Part shown: piece by piece, positions 1 through 9,222 of the stretch
Layout of the letters: each line of letters begins with the position of its first letter
Position numbering within the stretch: position 1 is the first letter of the stretch
Assembly (NCBI GenBank): GCA_965230225.1
Contig: CBDDKM010000002.1
Location: 186,001 to 250,000 of the forward strand
Reading direction: 5' to 3'
Length of the DNA: 64,000 nt
Origin: CALSMU01 sp965230225
Lineage (GTDB): Bacteria > Bacteroidota > Bacteroidia > Flavobacteriales_D > Parvicellaceae
Translations under genes and position numbers: made by a program
Notes under the pieces: model-generated
Database searches by the model: none
What the model saw: only the letters and a program-made list of their open reading frames with translations
Told to the model about the DNA's origin: nothing

Positions 1-3000
1 GCTCGGCGACCAACTTACAAGCCTCGATCTCGTCTTCGATTGCTTTCTGCATATTCAGGCTCTCTCCCAATAATTTATCATCTGGTTCATGATGTTCCTG
101 TGGTGTATAAATAATGCCTGAACGCCAACGCATACAGATATTATGAGTTCGCGTGCCTTGATGGGGGGTAATGTACTCTTCTAAACTGGTAACACTGCAA
201 CCATTGGCATCCGTAACCACAGCATGGTAATGGGTACCTTGCTCTAACTCAAAAGGAGCTTCGGCATAAAGGTCTCCTCCTATTACTTGTGCTTCATGGC
301 AGTCTACTTCAGAAGTCAACTCCACCGGAACCAACATTGGATTTCCAGAGATATCAAAGTGCATCTCTGTTTTGGTGTATCGTTGGTACCAGCATATCTG
401 GTAATCAGGTGTCCCTCCTACTCCTACAATGCTCGCTGATAAGTCGCATCCAGACGAACTCAACACTATACGTCCAAGTGATGGTGGCTCCTCGATCGTA
501 AACTCAAGGTAATAAGGATCGTTCTTATAACACTTCTGATCGTATACTTCTACAAAGTAACTTCCGGGAGCAAGGTTAACTGATAATATCGCCCCTTCAT
601 TATTGTCTAAATCATTGTATAAAAATGATGTATTCTCTCCCATTCGTGTGTAATGGGTCTCGTAAGGAGCAAAGCCTCCGGTAATCATCAACTCCACCTG
701 TCCGTTATCCCCTCCAGAACATGAGGAAGGTGTAGTCGTGGCCTCTACCAGCATCGATGAGAGTTTTAAGGTATAATATCCATAAGCCACACACGAAGGA
801 TAGTCCGGATGGTTCACCGTAGTTATCGTTCGATACTTCCCAGGGGTGTCCACGTTTGGGAAACTAATTGCAGCTCCACCATCCGATTCTGCAAAAAACT
901 CCCACTGGTCAGTATTTTCATTGAGAAACTCAATCAAGTAGTGAAAACTCTGTATCCAACTCTCACATAATGCTCCATCAAAGTCGGTCTCGATGGTTAA
1001 TGGGGATAAATCCTCATCGCAAAGCAACTTGAAGTTATCATGGCTAGTACTTAAAATAGCTTTTTCCGGCATTAGCTTTATGGCTTCTTCATAGCAATAC
1101 TGCTGTGTACTGGCAGATGTTATTTCAAAATAGTAGTTGTTGCCTATAGTATAGGAAAAAGCAACCTGTTCTTCGGTATTAAAAGTTCCATTACCTTGTT
1201 GGATCGAACTGCCATTTTCGGTAATCTGATAGGTATAGGTTCCTCCTACCTGGCCGTACACGGTGGCAAAAGCTTTTACATTACTGGTGCCATTGCCTCC
1301 AGAACAATCTAATTTATTGATACAAATCTCCGGCTCCTGTACACTCTCCTGGATCTCTTCGATTGACTGGGCGGTACAACCTCCTTCCTCGATTACCCGA
1401 ACGAGGTAATTACCCGCTGGCAGGTTACTAAAGGTATGAGTATTGGAACTGATATAATCAGTGGACTGGATCAACACATTGTTCATTCCCTGATACAAAA
1501 TGTACTTTTTGTTGGTCGCTGTGGGAATTGCCAGATCAACCTGGATACTGCCATTTGGATAGACCGCACAATCCGCATCGGTAACAATGGTGTTTAGTGC
1601 CAATGCTTCTTTGTAATAGACCCAGATACGATCAGAGCATTTTTCGATGATCGACCCATTCTGATTGTATTTAAAATAGGTCCACAACAACTCATAATCG
1701 CCCACCCCGGGAAAAGTAACTGTTACTTGCTGGGCATGTTCGTCTGGACTAAAGCTCACCACCCCGGGAACCGATTGATTAAACACAGACCAGGTCCCTT
1801 CTTCTACCTGAGGAGTTAGCTCTACCGGGGCTTCCAACACCAAATCATTATTACATATCGTAATGTCAGGTCCAAGGTTACACAACTCACTATAACCATC
1901 CACAACTATATCGTCCAGGGCCATATCTCCCTGATAAGCACTTAGCGTTTTTCCTTCGAACTGAAGAATCACTTGCTTACCTACATAGGCATCAAGGTTT
2001 TGGTGATGGTTGTGCCATTCATCTCCTCTATTGCTACGGATGGACCAGAGTGTAGTCCAACTATAGCCTTCATCTTCACTGATCTTTAACTCCAACTCTC
2101 CTATACTACTACCATACATGTGGTACCAAAAATTAATGGAGGCATGGTCCAGATCGCTAAAATCATAACAGGTACTTTGCAAGCGAGAGGTCTTGCTGTA
2201 ACAACTCGAAGCTTCGGTATAAACATAATGTCCGCCTCCTGTGTGATCTGCAGATGGGCCCGTTCCTCCACTTGGTGTTGCTCCTGTTCGAGGAGTCCAA
2301 TCTTTATCGTCGGTTGAAAGGTTACGCCAAAGTGTACTATGCAAGGATATACTTGAAGTACACCCCGTACTTCCGTTCACCTCAGTATCGAAACTCTCAA
2401 TACTCGGAAATGAACTCACCATACCATAACAGGGCTCGTTAATGATACTGATCTCATCCAAAGCCATATCGCTACGATAACCTGAGCCTGTTACTCCCTT
2501 AAAACGAATACGGGTAGAACTGCTTGAATAGGTGGATAAGTCTACACTGGCCTGATGCCAGCTGTTACCCTGATCGCCACTCTTACTCCAACCTGCATTA
2601 CTCCAACTATTACCGCCATCTTGGCTTACCTCTACACTCAGGCTTCCCATGTTGGCTCCGTACATGTGGTAACTAAAGTTCAACTTTGGATGACTCAGGC
2701 TGCTAAGGTTCAAACACCCAGAGTTTAAATAACCAACCTTATTGTAACAACTCGTAGCTTCTAAATACAAATAATGTCCATTGCCTGATACGTCGGATGA
2801 AGGACCGGTACTCCCTGAGTTGGTTGCTCCAAGCTTAGGTAACCAGTCCTTGTCATCGCCTCCTATATTGTGCCATACACTGGATGCCAGCGTAGCACTA
2901 CTTGAACATGTTTGACCTCCTGTGGTCTCATTATTAAAATTGCTAGACAAAGGAAAACTGCTCGATACACTGCCACAGGTATTATAAATACTTACATCAT

Positions 3001-3589
3001 CAATCGCTATATCACTCCGATAAGCACTCCCCGTAATCCCATTAAACAAAACCCTGATGTTATAGTCCTTATACGCACTCAAATCGATCGTGGCATGGTG
3101 CCAACTCGTTCCCTGATCTCCACTTTTACTCCAGATAGCACGCGTCCAGGTACCTAAATCTTCGTTGATGATCTGCACACCTAAACTCCCCATATTGGCA
3201 CCGTACATGTTGTACCAAAACGATAACTCAGGAGACTCCAGTCCCGATAAGTCAAGACAGGGACTAGCTAGCTGACCGGACTTGTTGTAACATCCAGATG
3301 CCTCAAGGTACAAATAGTACCCACTGCCACTATGGTCCGAAGTAGGGCCGGTACTACCACTTGGAGTAGATCCGGTACGCGTAGTCCAGTCTTTACTATC
3401 TGAAGTGAGGTTGCTCCAACCAGACTCTGCAATCGGTACTACTGAACTACATCCGGTACTACCGTTTACCTCCCCGTCAAAATTAGACGTAAAAGGATAA
3501 ATAGAATTGGGTGTTGTACATTGCGCATTAAACCAAAAAGGAACTAATAACAAAGGAATCCATGCTATATGATTAAATCTTATTATCAT
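1..3589 (-). CDS. Giant secreted MAM/SprB-repeat surface protein, C-terminus beyond window
   Basis: The frame runs from an ATG at 3589 to the left edge without a stop (1196 codons visible). A signal peptide covers about residues 1-23, ending FNAQC. Three MAM-like modules follow (about residues 24-200, 205-385 and 386-565), each with a YLYLEAS/YVYTEAS strand, a SFWYNMYG or similar strand, GDQG or RGDEW before a tryptophan, and an AYRSDIAIDD-type end. Then come SprB-like Gly/Asn-rich adhesion repeats, for example NGSIQVDL and NGQVELMITGG. MAM and SprB modules are typical of extracellular adhesion proteins in Bacteroidota. Only 12 nt separate it from the gene upstream, so it is probably the fourth gene of the operon starting at 14967. 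A T9SS sorting tail would lie outside the window. Secretion and repeat content are clear; the ligand is unknown. Confidence 0.85.
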   Translation of the reverse strand, partial: MIIRFNHIAWIPLLLVPFWFNAQCTTPNSIYPFTSNFDGEVNGSTGCSSVVPIAESGWSNLTSDSKDWTTRTGSTPSGSTGPTSDHSGSGYYLYLEASGCYNKSGQLASPCLDLSGLESPELSFWYNMYGANMGSLGVQIINEDLGTWTRAIWSKSGDQGTSWHHATIDLSAYKDYNIRVLFNGITGSAYRSDIAIDDVSIYNTCGSVSSSFPLSSNFNNETTGGQTCSSSATLASSVWHNIGGDDKDWLPKLGATNSGSTGPSSDVSGNGHYLYLEATSCYNKVGYLNSGCLNLSSLSHPKLNFSYHMYGANMGSLSVEVSQDGGNSWSNAGWSKSGDQGNSWHQASVDLSTYSSSSTRIRFKGVTGSGYRSDMALDEISIINEPCYGMVSSFPSIESFDTEVNGSTGCTSSISLHSTLWRNLSTDDKDWTPRTGATPSGGTGPSADHTGGGHYVYTEASSCYSKTSRLQSTCYDFSDLDHASINFWYHMYGSSIGELELKISEDEGYSWTTLWSIRSNRGDEWHNHHQNLDAYVGKQVILQFEGKTLSAYQGDMALDDIVVDGYSELCNLGPDITICNNDLVLEAPVELTPQVEEGTWSVFNQSVPGVVSFSPDEHAQQVTVTFPGVGDYELLWTYFKYNQNGSIIEKCSDRIWVYYKEALALNTIVTDADCAVYPNGSIQVDLAIPTATNKKYILYQGMNNVLIQSTDYISSNTHTFSNLPAGNYLVRVIEEGGCTAQSIEEIQESVQEPEICINKLDCSGGNGTSNVKAFATVYGQVGGTYTYQITENGSSIQQGNGTFNTEEQVAFSYTIGNNYYFEITSASTQQYCYEEAIKLMPEKAILSTSHDNFKLLCDEDLSPLTIETDFDGALCESWIQSFHYLIEFLNENTDQWEFFAESDGGAAISFPNVDTPGKYRTITTVNHPDYPSCVAYGYYTLKLSSMLVEATTTPSSCSGGDNGQVELMITGGFAPYETHYTRMGENTSFLYNDLDNNEGAILSVNLAPGSYFVEVYDQKCYKNDPYYLEFTIEEPPSLGRIVLSSSGCDLSASIVGVGGTPDYQICWYQRYTKTEMHFDISGNPMLVPVELTSEVDCHEAQVIGGDLYAEAPFELEQGTHYHAVVTDANGCSVTSLEEYITPHQGTRTHNICMRWRSGIIYTPQEHHEPDDKLLGESLNMQKAIEDEIEACKLVAE
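1875..3520 (-). repeat. Three tandem MAM-module coding repeats of about 545 bp
   Basis: Approximate units are 3520-2978, 2978-2433 and 2433-1875. The translated units share GPTSDHSG/GPSSDVSG/GPSADHTG, a tyrosine-rich strand, an M-Y-G-A-N-M-G-S or M-Y-G-S-S-I-G-E strand and a closing S-D-[IM]-A-[IL]-D-[DE]-[IV] strand. The third unit is the most diverged. Boundaries are domain boundaries and accurate only to some tens of bases. Confidence 0.7.
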
Positions 3590-3601
3590 TTTATTAGGGG
3601 T

Positions 3602-6600
3602 TTAAGGTTGAGTGTCTACAGTTACAGTTTTAGCTGGCGAATAGGCATTAAATGTTTTATTATTACTCTGTTCTGAAACAGGAACATTGGTTTCGATAGC
3701 CTTTTCGTATTCTGACCTTTCCAAATAGGTGTCTCCTGTTGTAGGATCAACTCCAGGAGGACAGCAACTAAAAACCATTTCTCCTTCATGCCCTGGACAC
3801 ATACTTGGGATACTTAACTCCATTGCCCAACTATTGGCTTGCTGGTGCATCGTATATTCGAACCAGGAATAATTTGGTTCTTCTGGAATTACTCCTGGCA
3901 ATCCTACTTTTAAAGGGCAAGTTTGCAATCCGGTAACCGAACCTAAATCTTGCCCACATTGGGCGGCATCATCAAATGTATAAGTTGTTCCATCACAGTC
4001 TCCGATAATTCCATTTTCGGAACCAGCCATACCGTACTCAATTCTAACTGCATTTCCGGTTTCACCGGTATCATCCCACCCTTTTGCAATTACACTTCTA
4101 CAACCTATTTCCTGACAGCCATAGGAGGTCATACCGCATTGATCTTTACAAGCCTGAACAAGCTGATCAACCATTTGATCGATCTCAGAGTTGGTTACAA
4201 CAGCTTCATTGGAACCATCGTAACACCCTCCAACATCGTAACAATTATCGGCAAACAATTGAACCAGTTCATTTCTGATATCGTGTCTTCTTTGTTCGCA
4301 ATTAGAATTACAAATGTTTACTTTGTTTTGTATTTTAAAATCGAAATAATTGAATACGCTAATGTCTCCCCCCTGCCCATCGTTAATTTCAATTGCTGAA
4401 CTATGTATAAGCTCTGGGGTTACCCCTAACATATAGTTTAACTCATTTGTGGAAACAATGTCGTGAGCGGAAGGAACCCAATACCAATTACCTGCTGTAC
4501 TTAATGACCCGCAATCTCTAACAGGTGCATTTATTGGAGGTGTTGGAGGGTCCATAACGGGCATATTTTTCAGTGCCAAATAGAAACTAAATCGTTGTCC
4601 ACAGTCCCAGTCCTCATGATCGTATGGACATTTCATTCGCCCTTCACCACAAAATTCGTTAACAATGTATTTGAATTTTTCTCCACCAATACCTTCGTAC
4701 ACCCCCGGATCTCCAACTTCCATATTTTCTAATCCCGGATAATCATAATCTGGATAACAAAATGGATCATTTTGAGGCAGGGTATTACCATTCGTACAAC
4801 ACTCTGTATAAACTGGTTTTCCGCCAGACATTTCAATCTTACCATTTCCATCCAACACGTAACAATCGTTAGGGTCTCTAAAACAATGGATAGTTTCCAG
4901 CGGAAGCTGATACTCTTTCATATCATAGTGGTAATACTTATAGGCGAAAAGAGGGTTACTGATTAAAGTAAATAGGGGTTTTTCCAAATTGCCTGCTTCT
5001 GCACACTCACCATCAAATAACAAATCACAAGCAAGGTCAGTATCTGAGGTAACATACCAATCCAGTGCTATGAAATAGTATCGTTGTTCAGAACTAATAA
5101 AATTGGTTGGGTCATTCAGGAAATCATCCAGACTTAAGTCTCTTCTGCTCATTTTCTTAAACACATCTGGATAATCATTAGTAGGATTCTTGCTATATGG
5201 ATACCCACTCTTTCGATCATCTGATTCTGGTTTTCGACTAAGAGGGGTTATGATTTTGGCAAATTTATACCCAGTACAATTAAAAAACTCTTCTACCAGA
5301 TGTGGCATTTTAACATTTAGATTAGATGAGTTTTGTTCTGCCTCCTGAAGACCACTATCTTCAAAAATGCTATTCAATGCTTCTCCATCAATATTTGAAT
5401 CTTCATAAGGACTATCCGGTCCCATACCACCAGGAACTGTCTCCTGATTTTGTTCAAACTCTTCCGTTGGAGTACCGAAATTCAAATCCAGATTATCACT
5501 AATCAGGATATCCCTGAAACTCCTAACAGTACTGGTCCAACAACCAACAAGATCACTACACAAATAAACATTGCATCCGTTGGCATCACAACCGTAGGCT
5601 TCACTTTTCGTTTTTACGTTTCCACATCCATCTACATAGGTATCTTCTTCTTGTTCGGTATACATTCCAGATGAATTAGAACAATCGTATTTATCTTTTA
5701 GCATTTGGTGCACCATCATATTAAAAACACCTGGGCGGTTCCATCCGGCCAAAGGCCCTTTTTCGTGATACATAAAATTGTTGAATTTCTGAAGATCGAA
5801 CTCATCGTTGGTTTGAAATACATCCAAGTCCTTTAGAAATGCTATCATCAGCCCTTCGAAATCTACTTCGGTTTCTTTTGTGTTTCCTGTAATCCCTTCG
5901 TAATAAGGTGTTGGTAAACGATCGTTTTGATGGTCGGTAAAAGCAACGTCTTCGCTACAGATATCCGGCAACCAAAGCACTTCAATCTCCATCGGATCAC
6001 AACAAGGTAAATCAATTACTAAATAGGAATACGGAGGTCCATCTCCAAGGAAGTAAATGGAATAATTCCCTTTAAATTGCTCATCAAGGTAGATATCAGA
6101 CTGAATCAAAGAATTGATAGCATTAGCAGGGAAATTTGGATCATCAATTGGAAAATTCTCTAAATCATTGTTATTACCTCCAGGACAATAGGATGCCAAT
6201 TCTTCCAATCTGTCCCAAAATAACGGTAACATTTCTTCACAGGTAACCAAACTCAACCAATCTCCAACCATTATTGCTATAGCTGTTTGAAGGTTTACAT
6301 TTTTTCCATTGGCAGCAATAATAGCTTGAGGGTCACCAAATATTAATTCTTTTTCGATAATGTAATTAGTAAGTGGTTGGAGAACGAAAGTCTGAGTTGG
6401 TATAACCTTCATCTCCTCGTTTCCAAATGGTTGGCATTGAATCGCAGCATTATCATTTCCCAGATCAAACTCACGGATTAATGTATCTACTACATTTCCC
6501 ACCTGATCCAATTCATATAACCTGATGTAGAGGGTAAAATCACAATCCAATTGGGTAACAGTACAAATGTTTTCCAGTTCATTACATTTGATGGAATAAT

Positions 6601-8500
6601 CTACATGAACAGTGGTTTCTTCAGTGAAAACTACCTTTTTGTTACTTCTAAACCCATTCTTAAGTACTTCGTTTCTGTAAACCTCATCAGTTACCGTAAC
6701 TGACGAACTATTCTCATCTACAGGTAGTAACCCAGGGTTTACCTGATCATAAAATGCCAGGCAAGTTGCAATTGGCTTATCATCCAGGTTGATGTAACTT
6801 ACGGTTGCTACATTATTGGGATCGACCGATATTACTTTTTTGATTTGTTCAGATTTTGGAGCCTCATCTCCAAATAGCATAATTAACTCCTCCTCCGATG
6901 GCATACTGTAATAGGTTCTGGTAGTTCTTCCTTTTCCGTCGGCCTGATCTCCAATAGCATAGGTTTTTCCAATACCAGAAGTTTCTACTGTTCTACCTTG
7001 ATTATCGAGTAGATTTCTCGTAAATGGATACCCCTCTGTATTTGCGATTGTTGGATCGGGGTTATTATAATAATAACCTGTTTTTAAATGATCCTTGTTT
7101 GCCTCAGGAGAGTTATAATTTTCGTCTGCATCAAAATTATTAGCATTATAAACACCATTATCAGGAGCAATAACCATCCCTTTTTCGTGTCGATAATGTT
7201 TCCCCGAATTTTGAAGCGGTACAGGAACAGTACTCAATAATGCTCTTCCCTGAAAATCTTTTATTTGGTTGGTTACCAAAGTTACCCCCTCAGAAGGAAG
7301 GTATACGGTTGTTTGGGTTGGTGTTGTTAAGGAAGTTGCATAAGTAACTGATTCTTTTGGACTGTGCGATTCATCAAAAAACAAATCATGCGACCAGTTA
7401 ATGTCTTTATCGGGGTCATCATAATAAAATATCATAGATCCGGCAGGTTGGGCAGAAGCATCGATGTAAAAATCTGCGTAATCATTATCCACCAACCATT
7501 GGTCTCCTTCATATATGGACCATTTACTAAAATGTTTCTCATGTCTAAAACCATCATCCGCTAATGAAGACATCGCTCTAAACCTACAGATATACACACC
7601 CTGCCCTTCTGCTATAGGAAACTTAAGCTTTTTTTGAGTCACTTGAGGAACCGGAGGGTCTAAAGAAGGAGCTTGCAAATTACCTGGTGTAGGAGTTGGA
7701 TCTGGAAAATTCCCGCCATTATTTACCAAAAACTGATTGGGAGCAACCAATATGGATTTACTTTTTAACTCATAGGTAACGGCTTTATTCCAGTCTATTT
7801 TTGTTCTTACCTGCTCTTTAGGCAAAGGAGCTCCGATATCCAAATGCTCCACCTTAAGCAGCTGAACTTCATATAGTTTTGTTTTGTAATCATCATACCA
7901 GGTTAATTCTGCCTGTCTGGAATCTGGTTGTATCTGAAGAGATACATCCCCCATATCTGAAAAATAAGGAGAACTACTTAAATTCTCTCCAATATCGGCA
8001 GTTACTTTGGTGGTGATTCGCAAATTGTTTTTTACCAATTCGGTTGCATTCTCTCCTACTTGAACAATGGCAACTTTGACCTTATTAAAGATTAAATTAT
8101 CATCAATCAAGTTGGTAATTTCTTTATGGAACAAGGCTTCAGGCTGGGCATTTGTTACATGGATGGTGAAAGGGTCAAGATCGTTACCACTCAGGTGTTG
8201 AAGATTATTGTAAAATGAGATGGTAATGTCCAGCTCTATGTCAAAATCGTAATCGTTATTTTGGAATCCATAGGTATATTTATTTCCAAAATCAGCTTTC
8301 AAAATCAAATCCAGAGCATGAATATCATGTTCGTAATTTGACTCTAAATCAACCCAAAAAACATCCTGTACCGGATTTTGACTGGAAAGATCAGGATATG
8401 GAAACTTTGAGGAACTATTCAAAATAGTATTGGTAACCTGTGCTTTTACTGAAACAACAGATACAGTTGCTATTACTAATGCTACAATTAATCTTTTCAT
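3602..8500 (-). CDS. Giant secreted RHS-associated protein of Bacteroidota (1632 aa)
   Basis: A signal peptide (MKRLIVALVIATVSVVSVKAQ) is followed by more than 1600 residues. The middle, about residues 360-560, shows a pattern I recognise from Bacteroidota RHS/YD-associated proteins: repeated D-x-x-GR motifs (DFQGRALLS, DNQGRTVETSG), YYS, an LFGDEAP segment and DPNNVATVSYINLDDKPIATCL. The C-terminal half is rich in cysteine, with many CxxC-like clusters, which suggests disulphide-stabilised extracellular structure. I see no catalytic motif, no RHS core motif and no T9SS tail. It is translated 6 nt after the 235-aa gene and 12 nt before the MAM gene, so it belongs to the same transcript. It is probably a shell or scaffold component of a large surface or secreted assembly; the function is inferred only. 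Confidence 0.8.
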   Translation of the reverse strand: MKRLIVALVIATVSVVSVKAQVTNTILNSSSKFPYPDLSSQNPVQDVFWVDLESNYEHDIHALDLILKADFGNKYTYGFQNNDYDFDIELDITISFYNNLQHLSGNDLDPFTIHVTNAQPEALFHKEITNLIDDNLIFNKVKVAIVQVGENATELVKNNLRITTKVTADIGENLSSSPYFSDMGDVSLQIQPDSRQAELTWYDDYKTKLYEVQLLKVEHLDIGAPLPKEQVRTKIDWNKAVTYELKSKSILVAPNQFLVNNGGNFPDPTPTPGNLQAPSLDPPVPQVTQKKLKFPIAEGQGVYICRFRAMSSLADDGFRHEKHFSKWSIYEGDQWLVDNDYADFYIDASAQPAGSMIFYYDDPDKDINWSHDLFFDESHSPKESVTYATSLTTPTQTTVYLPSEGVTLVTNQIKDFQGRALLSTVPVPLQNSGKHYRHEKGMVIAPDNGVYNANNFDADENYNSPEANKDHLKTGYYYNNPDPTIANTEGYPFTRNLLDNQGRTVETSGIGKTYAIGDQADGKGRTTRTYYSMPSEEELIMLFGDEAPKSEQIKKVISVDPNNVATVSYINLDDKPIATCLAFYDQVNPGLLPVDENSSSVTVTDEVYRNEVLKNGFRSNKKVVFTEETTVHVDYSIKCNELENICTVTQLDCDFTLYIRLYELDQVGNVVDTLIREFDLGNDNAAIQCQPFGNEEMKVIPTQTFVLQPLTNYIIEKELIFGDPQAIIAANGKNVNLQTAIAIMVGDWLSLVTCEEMLPLFWDRLEELASYCPGGNNNDLENFPIDDPNFPANAINSLIQSDIYLDEQFKGNYSIYFLGDGPPYSYLVIDLPCCDPMEIEVLWLPDICSEDVAFTDHQNDRLPTPYYEGITGNTKETEVDFEGLMIAFLKDLDVFQTNDEFDLQKFNNFMYHEKGPLAGWNRPGVFNMMVHQMLKDKYDCSNSSGMYTEQEEDTYVDGCGNVKTKSEAYGCDANGCNVYLCSDLVGCWTSTVRSFRDILISDNLDLNFGTPTEEFEQNQETVPGGMGPDSPYEDSNIDGEALNSIFEDSGLQEAEQNSSNLNVKMPHLVEEFFNCTGYKFAKIITPLSRKPESDDRKSGYPYSKNPTNDYPDVFKKMSRRDLSLDDFLNDPTNFISSEQRYYFIALDWYVTSDTDLACDLLFDGECAEAGNLEKPLFTLISNPLFAYKYYHYDMKEYQLPLETIHCFRDPNDCYVLDGNGKIEMSGGKPVYTECCTNGNTLPQNDPFCYPDYDYPGLENMEVGDPGVYEGIGGEKFKYIVNEFCGEGRMKCPYDHEDWDCGQRFSFYLALKNMPVMDPPTPPINAPVRDCGSLSTAGNWYWVPSAHDIVSTNELNYMLGVTPELIHSSAIEINDGQGGDISVFNYFDFKIQNKVNICNSNCEQRRHDIRNELVQLFADNCYDVGGCYDGSNEAVVTNSEIDQMVDQLVQACKDQCGMTSYGCQEIGCRSVIAKGWDDTGETGNAVRIEYGMAGSENGIIGDCDGTTYTFDDAAQCGQDLGSVTGLQTCPLKVGLPGVIPEEPNYSWFEYTMHQQANSWAMELSIPSMCPGHEGEMVFSCCPPGVDPTTGDTYLERSEYEKAIETNVPVSEQSNNKTFNAYSPAKTVTVDTQP

Positions 8501-8506
8501 AGTAGT

Positions 8507-9214
8507 CTAGATTTGAGTAAGGTGATAATTTTGATAAGCATCTACCAACTCTCCCTTTTTGTTTTGATAAAGCTCTTTTATTGATTTTGGACCAGATCCG
8601 GATTTTTTAATCTCCAATACATGAACAACAATGTGTTGGCTTTGCTTAGCACCATTAATGACTTTGGAATGAAAAGAATATTCTTTAACTCTACCAGTCT
8701 TTTTATTCATTATCACTTCTATGTAGTCCAAGGCATTTGGCTGAGTTTTAACAGCCGGGATTAGTTTTAAAATATACTCATGTTTATCCTCTTCTATTAT
8801 CTCAATTTCAGCATTTTGAATGATACTTAATTGTTCTGAGGAAGATTGAAAAAAATCCTGTTTTGTATTAATATCAGCCTCACTAAGGAAAACTTGTTTA
8901 GCCTTGTGATCTACATAACAAAATTGTTTGTTTCCTATCAACATATCGAATAGGTTACTTCTAAAAACTCTAACGTGCTTATTGGCACTCATTTCCATAG
9001 TAAGGCTATCTTTTGTAAAGCTTACATTGTTCTGCTCTACAACGGAAAACATCGAAAACTCAACAAAAACTGACTGACCCGTTTCTTTTATGATGGAATC
9101 TGCCTGGGTAAACAGCCTAAACTCATTTAATACTTCGGTTTTAATTTTTTCTTCTGATTGCCCATAAACCAATCTGGTTGAGCATATCAATACGATGATC
9201 AATATTGTTCTCAT
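8507..9214 (-). CDS. Secreted protein of unknown function between two giant genes (235 aa)
   Basis: It begins with a signal peptide (MRTILIIVLICSTRLVYGQ). The mature part resembles a LolA/outer-membrane-lipoprotein-carrier-like beta sheet protein: short alternating strands (FVEFSMFSVV, HVRVFRSNLFDMLIGNKQFCYVDHKAKQVF) followed by a second half with IEVIMNKKTGRVKEYSFHSKV. I do not recognise a named family with confidence. Gaps of 8 nt to the 1914-aa gene upstream and 6 nt to the 1632-aa gene downstream place it in the same operon. A small periplasmic partner between two giant surface proteins could be a chaperone or assembly factor. That is inference from context. Confidence 0.75.
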   Translation of the reverse strand: MRTILIIVLICSTRLVYGQSEEKIKTEVLNEFRLFTQADSIIKETGQSVFVEFSMFSVVEQNNVSFTKDSLTMEMSANKHVRVFRSNLFDMLIGNKQFCYVDHKAKQVFLSEADINTKQDFFQSSSEQLSIIQNAEIEIIEEDKHEYILKLIPAVKTQPNALDYIEVIMNKKTGRVKEYSFHSKVINGAKQSQHIVVHVLEIKKSGSGPKSIKELYQNKKGELVDAYQNYHLTQI

Positions 9215-9222
9215 GGGGTAAT

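Noticed and set aside
2120..3157. Short plus-strand frames opposite the MAM-repeat gene
   Set aside because: Shadows of the partial minus-strand gene, which is open across the whole region.
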